This document shows, piece after piece, positions 16,725-24,486 of a stretch of DNA of 64,000 bases. The notes under the pieces were generated by a model that made no database searches, was not told the DNA's origin, and saw only the letters and a list, made by a program, of their open reading frames with translations. Position numbers and translations under genes: made by a program. Positions within the stretch are counted from its first letter, which is position 1. Each line of letters opens with the position of its first letter. Origin of the DNA: Halogeometricum sp. S3BR5-2 (lineage in GTDB: Archaea; Halobacteriota; Halobacteria; Halobacteriales; Haloferacaceae); NCBI RefSeq assembly GCF_031624635.1, contig NZ_JAMQOQ010000003.1, positions 553,909 to 617,908 on the forward strand, given 5' to 3'.

Positions 16725-19250
16725 TTAGTCGCGGCGGACTGCCAGCAGAGCCGCAGCCAGCAGCGCCGTCACGGCAACGACAACACCGAAGCCGGGCGTG
16801 CCACCGTCAGTGGAGCCCGTCGTGGTTTCGCCACCCTCAGTGGGCGATTCGCCGCCCTCCGTGGGCGTTTCTTCGGTGTCCGTGGGCATCTCGGTCTCGG
16901 TGTCGGTCATCCCGTCGTCCGTCCCGGGAGTCTCCGACATCGTGCCTTCGCCCATCGTGCCCGTCATGTTCGAGCCTTCGACGATGATGCCGTCCTCGTC
17001 AGCGATTTCGTCGCCGTCGCTGCGGACGACCATGTTGAACTCCGTTCCGACTTCGATGTCGGAAGTGTCGAACGTCGTGGAGACGGTGCCGTTCGCGTCG
17101 GTGTCGACCGTGTTCGAGAGCAGGAACGCGGAGTCAGAGGCCGAACTGCGCAGGCGGACGATGACTTCGGAGCCGCCAGCGAGGTTCGTGTCGAACTCGA
17201 CCTGTGCGTTCTGCGACTGCGGGACCTCGAACTGGTCGTCGTCGTTCAGGTCAAGGTCCGCGTTCGCGTCCTCGGCTATGAACGTCGTGGAGACGCTCTC
17301 TTCTTCCTCGTCGTCGACGTAGTCGATCGGACTCACGTCCGCGTCCTCGTCGCCGACGGTGAAGACCGCCTCGTACTGTTCTTCGTCTTCCAGGTCGACG
17401 TTACGCGTGTCGACGACCACGAAGACCTGATTGTCGGCGACCGACTGGTCCTGGTAGATCTCGGCGTTGCTGCTGTCCAGCGTCAGGCCGCTGTTGTCGT
17501 CAGCGTTCGCGCCGGAGTCTCCTTCCTCGATGTCGAGGTTGAGACCGTTGTCGGCCTGACCGTTGATCGTGGTGATGTCGTCCTCGTCGACGATGCCGGA
17601 GATGCCGCTCGCGTTGATCTGGACGACCAGACGGTCGTCGATGGCGAGCGTGCTGCTCCGGTTGACCTCTTCGAGGAGTTCCTCGACGTCGTCGTACTCG
17701 CCGGCGTTACCGCTCGGCGCGGTCCACGTGTTGATACCGTTCGTGCTGCGTTCGCCGAGGTCGAGCGTCGCGACGTCCTGCTCGTCGACGACTTCGTCGT
17801 CGTCGACGTCGTACGCGAGCGACGTGCTCGTGCGGAGGTCGTAGTCACCGGTCTCGAGTCGCTCGTCGAGCGTGCCGTCGAGACTGTCGCCGATGTCACC
17901 GTTCTCCGCTTCGATGTCGCCCGTCGCCAGTTCGAGTTCGTCGTCAGAGTCCTCGACGAGCTCGAACGGGTTGGTGTTCTCCTCGTTCGCGGTGTAGCTG
18001 TTGAACGTGAAGTTCACCACGCCGTCCTCGTCGTCGTCGGTCAGTTGGACGGCTTCGAGGTAGTTCACGTCCTCACCGCCGACGAAGACGTACGCTTCTT
18101 CGCGGTCTTCCATGTTGACCGACATCTCGACGACGTCACCGACCTGTTCGGTGTAGACCGAGTCGGCGAAGTTGACGTCCGCCTCGTCGTCGGTGACTTC
18201 GATGGACGCCGAGTCGGAGGCCGTCGTGTCCGTCACTTCGACGTCGAAGTTGTAGTCACCGGCGTCGATGTCGTCCGAGAAGTTAGCCGTGATGTCCGTA
18301 TCGGTGTCGGATTCGAGGTAGACCGTGTCGTCCTCGTCGTTCACACCGACGAACTGCGAGGCCTCGCCGAAGATGTCCTCGAGGTCGTCGGCGTCCAGAC
18401 CGTCGGCGCCGACTTCGACAAGGTAGTCACTGCGACCGGATTCGAGTTCGAGGTCCTCCTCGTCGTCCTGGTTGACCGAGTCTTCGCTCCAGTTGGCCGT
18501 GAGGCTCTGGACCGCGACCTCGAACTCGATCGCGTTCTCGCCGTTCACACCGCCGTCCCCGGCGACGACGTAGTCACCTTCGAGATCGTTGGTGTCGATC
18601 TCGACGATACCGTCGTCGGTGGGATTGAGTTGGCTGATGAAGCTACTCTGGGTGATGTCTCCGTCTTCGCGCTCGTCGACCTCTCGGAGCGTGACGTCGT
18701 CGCCCAGGGTGCTGGTGTTGATGTGCACCACTTCGCCCTGGAAGTTGACGTCACCGATCTCGTTGACACCGAGGTCGAAGGTGACCTCCGTGTCGGTTTC
18801 GCTCGTCGAGTTCGACATGTTGAACGAGGCCGGACCGGTGTCTCCGGGTTCGAGATCGCTCGTGTCGTACACGAGCGTGACGGTGATGGTACTGCCGGTC
18901 ACCGCGGCGTCACCAGTGTTCTCGATACCGATGGTGGCCTCTTCATCGTCGACCGAACTCTCAACGATTTCGAGATCGTCGCTGGCAGCCGTCGCACCGA
19001 CGCCGAGCAGTTCGGCGTCGTTCGGGAGACTGCTCGTGTCAATCGTTATCGTTTCTGTCTCACCTTCGGCGATAGACGTCTCGAAGGTAAATTCTTGGGT
19101 AGCCGTGTCCTGACCGACGGCGACGTTGGCCTCGGGGCCGGTTTCGATGCTGTCGGCGTCGAAGGCGCTGACCGTTCCAACGCCCGCGAAGACCGACATG
19201 GCCACGAGTGCCGCCATCAGCAGGGCACGAAGATTGTTTGTTTCGCTCAT
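16725..19250 (-). CDS. csg: S-layer (major cell surface) glycoprotein
   Basis: The 841-residue, very acidic protein starts with a haloarchaeal S-layer type signal (LRALLMAALVAMSVFAGVGT, cleaved near VSA-FD). Beta-rich domains follow, with about ten N-glycosylation sequons (e.g. NMS, NST, NWS, NFT, NRS, NAS, NMT). A Thr/Glu/Gly-rich low-complexity stalk covers ~760-815, and the PGF-CTERM tail is PGFGVVVAVTALLAAALLA plus VRRD. The tail is the substrate of archaeosortase ArtA, which swaps it for a lipid anchor. A long leader with a hairpin precedes it. The symbol rests on architecture, not on sequence identity. Confidence 0.88.
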   Translation of the reverse strand: MSETNNLRALLMAALVAMSVFAGVGTVSAFDADSIETGPEANVAVGQDTATQEFTFETSIAEGETETITIDTSSLPNDAELLGVGATAASDDLEIVESSVDDEEATIGIENTGDAAVTGSTITVTLVYDTSDLEPGDTGPASFNMSNSTSETDTEVTFDLGVNEIGDVNFQGEVVHINTSTLGDDVTLREVDEREDGDITQSSFISQLNPTDDGIVEIDTNDLEGDYVVAGDGGVNGENAIEFEVAVQSLTANWSEDSVNQDDEEDLELESGRSDYLVEVGADGLDADDLEDIFGEASQFVGVNDEDDTVYLESDTDTDITANFSDDIDAGDYNFDVEVTDTTASDSASIEVTDDEADVNFADSVYTEQVGDVVEMSVNMEDREEAYVFVGGEDVNYLEAVQLTDDDEDGVVNFTFNSYTANEENTNPFELVEDSDDELELATGDIEAENGDIGDSLDGTLDERLETGDYDLRTSTSLAYDVDDDEVVDEQDVATLDLGERSTNGINTWTAPSGNAGEYDDVEELLEEVNRSSTLAIDDRLVVQINASGISGIVDEDDITTINGQADNGLNLDIEEGDSGANADDNSGLTLDSSNAEIYQDQSVADNQVFVVVDTRNVDLEDEEQYEAVFTVGDEDADVSPIDYVDDEEEESVSTTFIAEDANADLDLNDDDQFEVPQSQNAQVEFDTNLAGGSEVIVRLRSSASDSAFLLSNTVDTDANGTVSTTFDTSDIEVGTEFNMVVRSDGDEIADEDGIIVEGSNMTGTMGEGTMSETPGTDDGMTDTETEMPTDTEETPTEGGESPTEGGETTTGSTDGGTPGFGVVVAVTALLAAALLAVRRD

Positions 19251-19372
19251 AGTGTTTTGGATTCGACAATACGGCTTTGGCTCTGAGGCGCTCAGAGCGC
19301 CCGAAAGCTACTCACCAGTATCGTCCTGGGTAGGGGTATTCTTCGGTAGCCGACCTGCGCATAAATACTTTC
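19251..19372 (-). promoter_or_regulatory. S-layer gene promoter and leader with hairpin
   Basis: On the minus strand a TATA-like AAGTATTTATG lies at about 19361-19371, which would give a leader of roughly 80-85 bases. The leader contains a perfect 8-bp hairpin, GCTCTGAG (19280-19287), GCG loop, CTCAGAGC (19291-19298). Long structured leaders are known for haloarchaeal S-layer genes. Confidence 0.55.
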
Positions 19373-19869
19373 TGAAGAAGAGCTTCTATTCTTGTACTTT
19401 TAGTCTATCGATAGGTAGTAACGGAGTAGTATCCTGCGGAAATATGGAGTAGCATTAGAAAACATACAAAAATACTACATCAGTATATTTTCTCTCAGTG
19501 GTACTCCTATTTACGCGTACTGAACCCCCCAGAGTCCGAAGAGAAGCGTTCTTGTGCGGTAGTGCCTCCGGAGGCCAGTGAGTGCCACCCGAGGGAAGAT
19601 TGCCCTTGTGTGATGTTTATATTGTATTATTCTACAATCTATCTAGATTACGGATTACGAAACTAGTATTGTAATGCTTTCGACGGACAGTTAAGTAAAG
19701 CCACGGTCGAAGATAGGTATACAAGGTTGTAAATACCAACAATAAGAACATCACTACAACCTGTGAGACGGTCCATTCTGTTCGCCCCCGCTACGCTGTC
19801 GTCCCAATTCACTCGCTCCGAGAACGCGGTCTGTATCTTCGGTGAGAGGGAAGTCACACCGATCTATCA
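19373..19869. other. AT-rich intergenic stretch
   Basis: No gene is supported. The stretch from about 19600 is AT-rich, and the part from about 19750 probably belongs to the degraded insertion sequence that follows, but no coding frame of that element can be followed here. Confidence 0.35.
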
Positions 19870-20261
19870 GTTGAGATCGATGAAGTCTACGTGACTGCGA
19901 AGGCTGAAAGGTCGCGAGCGCGAACTCTCGGTGGCACTCGCGTGGCCCCTTGACACATAGTCGCGGAACGTATGCTGAGGGCAAGCCCGAGGTCACACTC
20001 GTTAATTACGTCAGCGACCAGTGGTTTGTCGTTCCAGCGAAGTTCGACGACGAATCGACCGCGCGACTCCTTCCCAGAGTTGTCGAGAAAGAGTCGCTCA
20101 CCGCCTACATCGGTAGATTTCGAGGGTACGACCCACTCAACGATGAACAGAATTACCAGCGCGAAGCAGTCATTCGGAGTGAAGGGGACTACGTCCTGAG
20201 TAGCGCGTGCGAAGTTATCGATAGAAACCTCATAGACCGATATTCAATACCTGAGTTATAA
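19870..20261 (+). pseudogene. IS1595-type (ISH4-like) transposase remnant
   Basis: The first frame reads VEIDEVYVTAKAERSRART, containing the first catalytic Asp region of haloarchaeal IS1595-type transposases, and stops at 19948-19950. The next frame continues RGTYAEGKPEVTLV, DQWFVVPAKFDDESTARLL and AYIGRFRGYDPL, matching the central part of the same protein. The N-terminus and the C-terminal catalytic end are missing. At least one frameshift separates the two parts. Confidence 0.6.
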
Positions 20262-20562
20262 GCCCCCTCGTGGGAGTGCTAGTGTTTATCGTCGGTCTGC
20301 TCGGGTTTATTTAGCCACAAAAGACACTCGGATTCTGGTTCTTCGGGATTCTTTCAGAATATACTTTTCTCGAACGCGGATAGATATTCTTCCGAGGTCT
20401 TAAAGCCATCTGTATACTCGTGGATATCTGGGTTGCAACCTCGGATAGACTCAATTGCTCAAGTTAACTTCTGTATTCATCAATCTCAGGAGTACCATCT
20501 CTCTGGTAGCAAACTTTACCCAGTAGAATGCTCTACTGAAGAACAGGGTCACGTCGGTGAAG
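20262..20562. other. Intergenic stretch
   Basis: No gene, repeat or clear promoter is seen in this AT-rich stretch between the transposase remnant and the truncated antitoxin. Confidence 0.35.
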
Positions 20563-20787
20563 ATGGAAGACGACACTAAGTCTCGGCTCAAACTGTTACA
20601 GGCCGAAATTCGGCTGAAGACAGGCAAACGAGTAACCCCACAGGACATCCTCGCACGGCTCGTTGAGCATGCCATTGAGTCCAAGGCAGGCCTCGTCGAC
20701 TCGTTCCGAGAGGAACGTGTTCCCCTGGCCGAATCCGAGCGCGAGAAGTTCCACGATGGGATGGTCTCGTCGGCACTGTCTAGTTAA
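20563..20787 (+). pseudogene. VapB-like antitoxin, C-terminus cut by IS6 element
   Basis: The remaining protein reads MEDDTKSRLKLLQAEIRLKT, then RVTPQDILARLVEHAIESKA and VDSFREE, which resembles the DNA-binding start of haloarchaeal VapB-like antitoxins. Codons from 20772 on (SALSS) lie inside the terminal inverted repeat of the IS6 element, so the natural end and the expected VapC partner are gone. A GTG at 20557 is an alternative start. Confidence 0.6.
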
Positions 20788-21571
20788 CCTCTTCAGCCGG
20801 CGTTCGTCCATTGAGCGCTTGATGCGGTCGTTGAACGTTATAGTAATGAGCGAACAGTGCAAGCCACTGGCGGACGCTCAGCCGACTGCCCACCCACGAA
20901 TTATGGAAGCGGTCAACTCGCATTTTGAGGGTGTGAAACCACTTTTCGATCAGATTTCGGTCCGTATAGTCGACCCGACCGCTCAGCCCTAATCGAGAGA
21001 GTGCAGTCCGATAACCGAATTGATCGACCAGAAACACCGTGTCTTCGCAATTGTGTTTCTCGACGACTCCGTGAAGGAACGCAGCCGCCGAATCGGTGCC
21101 ATGTCTTTTGAACAGCTGTACGTCGAGAAGTAACTTGGTGTCGATGTCTATTGCAGCGTACAACCAAGACCACTCGCCATTGATTTTGACAGCGGTTTCG
21201 TCGACGGCGACCCGCGACGGCTGCGCCGAAGGCGGGTCTGAGACGCTGTCAGCCAGTCGATGTACCCACTGGAAAATCGCCTGAAACGAGCGATCTACGC
21301 CGAGTAGATGCAGAATCGCCTCTGTTTCCCTGAGCGAGAGACCGGCAGCGTGGAGGCGGACGGCGAACGCCCTGACGGGCGTCCCCAGAACCCTTCGGGT
21401 TCTGGTGTGCGAACGAGACGTGAAGCGTCTCGTCAACGTTCGAAAGACGCGATGCGTCTTTCGGGCCCACAAACTCGCTTCGCGAGTTTGGGACGTCGCC
21501 GTCCGCTCCCGCTGCCAACATTCAAGCGTTGCAGTGTCTAAACTCTCTTTGAGCAGGTCTGAGAGTAGCAT
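20780..21571 (-). CDS. IS6-family transposase with internal hairpin insertion
   Basis: The protein has 263 residues. The DDE domain is complete: VAVDETAVKINGEWSWLYAA (first D), VFLVDQFGYRTAL (second D) and RNLIEKWFHTLKMRVDRFH (final E). The end VQRPHQALNGRTPAEEV is typical. Residues ~27-63 (SQTREAS to RRVLG) are not expected in this family, where RERTAT normally runs straight into TPVRAF; this segment is made of four hairpins (21380-21495) and keeps the frame open. Whether the protein still works is unclear. Confidence 0.88.
   Translation of the reverse strand: MLLSDLLKESLDTATLECWQRERTATSQTREASLWARKTHRVFRTLTRRFTSRSHTRTRRVLGTPVRAFAVRLHAAGLSLRETEAILHLLGVDRSFQAIFQWVHRLADSVSDPPSAQPSRVAVDETAVKINGEWSWLYAAIDIDTKLLLDVQLFKRHGTDSAAAFLHGVVEKHNCEDTVFLVDQFGYRTALSRLGLSGRVDYTDRNLIEKWFHTLKMRVDRFHNSWVGSRLSVRQWLALFAHYYNVQRPHQALNGRTPAEEVN
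21380..21495. repeat. Four tandem perfect hairpins inside the transposase gene
   Basis: There are four back-to-back inverted repeats: 21385-21405 (CCAGAACCC, loop TTC), 21413-21433 (ACGAGACG, loop TGAAG), 21441-21463 (CGAAAGACGC, loop GAT) and 21470-21490 (CAAACTCGC, loop TTC). They are enclosed by the outer pair CGTCCC (21380-21385) and GGGACG (21490-21495). Drawn as single strand this makes a cloverleaf. The length, about 111 bases, keeps the reading frame. Confidence 0.8.
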
Positions 21572-21623
21572 GAATCACTAGCTCTTCAACCTGCTCGTCC
21601 TTATCTAGACAGTGCCGCGGAGC

Positions 21624-22862
21624 TTAGTGTTGGATTGATTCATCGCCGATAGGAGCCTCCCAGAGAAGGATGGCCGTTGCCCCAACGACGAGAACGATAC
21701 CACCGACACCCAGTGCAAACAGCGGAGAGACGGCGTCGGATATGACGCCGCTTCCGAGTTGAAACGGGACGACTGCGAGGCCGCTGACCATCGCCATCGC
21801 ACTTAGAACGGTGGCGCGAGCGAGCGTCTCCACACGGTCATTGATGTACTGCCCGGCGAACGAACGGGTGACATCCGAGACTCCTCGAATCAGAAGGAAC
21901 GTCGGAAGGGCAAGCACCGGGAGGAAGTACATCCCGATCAGCGCGCCACCAACGGCGAACGGGAGGACGAGAAACCACGTTTGTAGTCCGATCGTCTCTC
22001 TGATTGCCCCCGTGTAGTAGTTGAGTACCGCGCCGACGAGACTGTACGCCGCATAGAACCACCCTAACAGGGTTTCGACCTGTGATTGCTGGATTCCGAG
22101 GTCGAGAACGACGGTCTCGAAGATCGGCTGGAGGAAGACGAATACGAGGTACGTGACCGCGGCGTACAGAACATAGTAGTAGAGCAGGAACGACCGCAAA
22201 CGGCGACGACCGAGGACCGTTCTCACGATACGGACCGTTCGACGGAGGCTCAACTCCTCAGTCGCGGTTTCCTTGTACGTCTGGGGTTCGTCAAGCGTGA
22301 GCAGTACCACGACCCCGAGACTCGTCACGCCCGCTGCGACGAACCAGGGATACGAGAGGTCGATGCTGCCGAGATACCCACCGAGAATCGCCGCACCGGC
22401 TCCAACGGCCAACGCCGCCGATTCTCCTCGCCCCCGAACGTGGGCAAACTCGTCTTCGGAGAGGTCGTCGGTGAGTGTGTCGTAGAGCCACGCGTCTTCG
22501 CTCCCGGAGCGGAAGTTGTAGCCCAGTGACCAGCAGACGTAGAGGCCTGCCAGCGGAAGAAACGAGTTCGACAGACCGATACCGAGGAGTGTCAGTGATA
22601 TGAGTGACGTCCCGATGAGGAGGCTGTTGCGTCGTCCAACGCGGTCGCCGATGTAGCCAGTCGGTATCTCTCCGAACAACGTCGTCAGATTGTAGAGCAC
22701 CTCCAGAATGGAAATCTGAGTGAACGAAAGCCCCTGAGCCAAAAAGAAGAGGTACATGATGGGCCGATAGAATTCGACCGCTTTCGTCGACTTGTATATG
22801 TAATACTGTAGGATGTTTCCAGAGACAGCCTCCCGGATGCCATCTCCTGTGGCTTCTCCCAT
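21624..22862 (-). CDS. MFS transporter
   Basis: The 412-residue protein has about 12 membrane helices. The loop between helices 2 and 3 carries the MFS motif in GEIPTGYIGDRVGRRNSLLIG. The N-terminal half has Tyr/Phe-rich helices (YYIYKSTKAVEFYRPIMYLF), a form common in haloarchaeal MFS proteins of unknown substrate. The stop lies 8 bases from the IS6 element, but the protein end (EAPIGDESIQH) looks natural. It stands alone, so the substrate cannot be inferred from context. Confidence 0.85.
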   Translation of the reverse strand: MGEATGDGIREAVSGNILQYYIYKSTKAVEFYRPIMYLFFLAQGLSFTQISILEVLYNLTTLFGEIPTGYIGDRVGRRNSLLIGTSLISLTLLGIGLSNSFLPLAGLYVCWSLGYNFRSGSEDAWLYDTLTDDLSEDEFAHVRGRGESAALAVGAGAAILGGYLGSIDLSYPWFVAAGVTSLGVVVLLTLDEPQTYKETATEELSLRRTVRIVRTVLGRRRLRSFLLYYYVLYAAVTYLVFVFLQPIFETVVLDLGIQQSQVETLLGWFYAAYSLVGAVLNYYTGAIRETIGLQTWFLVLPFAVGGALIGMYFLPVLALPTFLLIRGVSDVTRSFAGQYINDRVETLARATVLSAMAMVSGLAVVPFQLGSGVISDAVSPLFALGVGGIVLVVGATAILLWEAPIGDESIQH

Positions 22863-23064
22863 GCGTATGCTGGCGAAGGAAGAGCCGACAAGTATAGCCT
22901 GTTATTACAGAATAGCTGATTAGTGCATATTTCGGCGTATTTAGCCGGTATACTCATCTGATCAATTGCTCTAAGAAGCGGTCGGATGGTGATTAGTCAA
23001 CGGTCAATTCACACCGCTGTTCTGAGCGATTCCATTCTCTAACACCAGTGCCGAGTCCGTTGAC

Positions 23065-23157
23065 CGATTCGCGCCCTCTATTCAGCACGCTCGCAGAGAC
23101 CTCGTCGAACGTTGTCAGTAACTAGGTACTGAGTACAGAGGGAGTATGCAGCAGAGC
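23065..23157. repeat. Dispersed inverted repeat, copy 1
   Basis: Left arm GCGCCCTCTATTCAGCAC and right arm resembling GAGTACAGAGGGAGTATGCAG, with ~50 bases between. This is the main repeat family of the accessory region, found near 24, 26, 27, 29, 39, 51, 55, 56, 58, 59 and 60 kb. The rest of the gap 22863-23256 shows no gene. Confidence 0.7.
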
Positions 23158-23256
23158 GTTACCCTTCATTTCACAGTGGATGGGTCAAACGAACCGATTA
23201 GACGAGCGTGCGAATTTGTCGGTGGAAGTATGAGTAGGACTGTCTAATTCCACGGT

Positions 23257-23433
23257 ATGGACTTATCACGCCGTTCCCGGTTCGTCATCTACGAGTCTCT
23301 GTTTATTATCCTCGGATTCGCAATCGCCGCTCAGATCGCGCCCCCAGACATCTATAGCCAACTACTCGGGACGTTCGTGATCCTCACGATTACACTCCCA
23401 CTTTCCTACTGGCTGGTGTACAAACGTCAGTAA
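23257..23433 (+). CDS. Small two-helix membrane protein
   Basis: The 58-residue protein begins MDLSRRSRFVIYESLF. Two membrane helices are visible, SLFIILGFAIAAQIA and TFVILTITLPLSYWLVY, with a positively charged start and a KRQ end. Codon use is normal for the region. It lies 53 bases upstream of another membrane protein on the same strand and may be co-transcribed with it. Function unknown. Confidence 0.6.
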   Translation: MDLSRRSRFVIYESLFIILGFAIAAQIAPPDIYSQLLGTFVILTITLPLSYWLVYKRQ

Positions 23434-23486
23434 CAGAGACACATCCGTTTTATTATTGAGCAACCACGTTCTTCAGCGATTAGAAC

Positions 23487-23996
23487 ATGACCAGCTATCT
23501 GGGCGTCTCTCGGCGGGACGTCGGGGCAGGCCTCGCCGCAGGCGGGTCGGCTTTCCTTGGTGCCGTCCTGATTAACCTCTGGAACTTCGTTCAGACATTC
23601 AGAGCCCGCGGATTCAACTCCGCTAGCATAGCGGAGTACCGACGAGGAAGTGAGATCATCTTTCTCGGGGGTATCTTCGCACCGATTATCGCTGTGTTCG
23701 TCGGGACCGTCGTCTGGCGCGTGCTGATGCCGGACGAGCCGAACCCACTCTACGGCGCCATCGCAGGCGTCGTTTCAGCGTTCGGTACGCTGTTCGTATT
23801 TGCGGCTTCGATAGGTTTCGTGTTCTCTCTGAGTGAATTTTCCGCTGGCCCATTCATTGGGGCGATTTTTGAGTTCCTGTTCTTGACTGTTCTAATCGCT
23901 GTATTCGGCGGCCTCATTACCGCCCCCGTCGTCACCCCACTCGGTGCGTTTGTGGGATACGGCTACGAGCGGTATATCGTAGAAAGCCAGGGGTAA
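23487..23996 (+). CDS. Four-helix membrane protein
   Basis: The 169-residue protein has four predicted membrane helices: GAGLAAGGSAFLGAVLINLW, GGIFAPIIAVFVGTVVWRVL, AIAGVVSAFGTLFVFAASIG, and FLFLTVLIAVFGGLITAPVV running into the Gly-rich end. A conserved-looking acidic stretch, MPDEPNPLYGA, sits between helices 2 and 3. I do not recognise the family. It is probably linked to the small membrane protein just upstream. Confidence 0.6.
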   Translation: MTSYLGVSRRDVGAGLAAGGSAFLGAVLINLWNFVQTFRARGFNSASIAEYRRGSEIIFLGGIFAPIIAVFVGTVVWRVLMPDEPNPLYGAIAGVVSAFGTLFVFAASIGFVFSLSEFSAGPFIGAIFEFLFLTVLIAVFGGLITAPVVTPLGAFVGYGYERYIVESQG

Positions 23997-24089
23997 TTAC
24001 TGGATTGCGGCCTCTCGGTTGTTCCGACACTCGTTGAGTACGTATCCAAACGACCCGACTAATACATATTCAGTCACTGAATACGGCTT

Positions 24090-24350
24090 TGTCAAAACCC
24101 TCAGCAGTTGATAGAGCCGGCGTGCTGAATAGAGAGGATGAGCCTTGTTTAGGCACCCCAGATAGCCTCGGTTGATGACGCTGTTAGGTGATCAGAATTC
24201 ATTCCTAAGAGTTGCTCTCCCCGATTTCATTGGTGAGCAAACAGCCGTAGCGGACGAACTGGACCGCGTCTAAACAAGGCCGAGAGGATGTATTCAGCAC
24301 GGAGGGTTCGTTTGTTCCATCTCACCGACGCTGAACTAACTGCTGAGTAG
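24090..24350. repeat. Dispersed inverted repeat, copy 2, split by a MITE
   Basis: The left part ends CGTGCTGAATAGAGAGGATG (24121-24140). The right part resumes GAGAGGATGTATTCAGCACG after the MITE-like insert at 24141-24282. The tail with CTGAGTAG also occurs at the 29.5-kb copy. No gene is seen between 23997 and 24486. Confidence 0.7.
24141..24282. mobile_element. MITE-like insertion with 9-bp target duplication
   Basis: The 142-bp insert has near-perfect terminal inverted repeats: AGCCTTGTTTAG at the left and CTAAACAAGGCC at the right (11 of 12 matching). It is flanked by a direct repeat GAGAGGATG (24132-24140 and 24283-24291), the expected target duplication. It contains no transposase frame. 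The same right end, CTAAACAAGGC followed by AGAGGATG, recurs at 54126-54145. Confidence 0.75.
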
Positions 24351-24486
24351 CGCCTGCTTATCTATCGTTTCGTTCCGAACTGAATTCGTTTGGTATCGGT
24401 CTACCAATCCCAAATTATACTCTCAGACTCTTCCTCTGTCGTGAGTTACCATGTGATTTATGCTCATTACCCGGCACCAACGAGAT

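Larger units (their letters stand above)
20772..21616 (-). mobile_element. IS6-family insertion sequence
   Basis: The 845-bp element is bounded by perfect 12-bp inverted repeats: GGCACTGTCTAG at 20772-20783 and CTAGACAGTGCC at 21605-21616, extending to 16 bp with one mismatch. It carries one transposase gene. The 8-bp flanks (GTCTCGTC left, GCGGAGCT right) do not match, so no target duplication survives, as expected after replicative cointegration and deletion. It interrupts the VapB-like gene on one side and lies 8 bp from the MFS stop codon on the other. Confidence 0.85.

Noticed and set aside
18045..19286. 413-residue plus-strand frame opposite the S-layer gene
   Set aside because: Shadow of the acidic S-layer codons; the product is Val/Asp/Arg repeats without domain features.
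21380..21495. CRISPR array or tRNA gene
   Set aside because: The hairpins differ from each other and have no spacers of constant length; the cloverleaf lacks conserved tRNA bases and lies inside an open reading frame.
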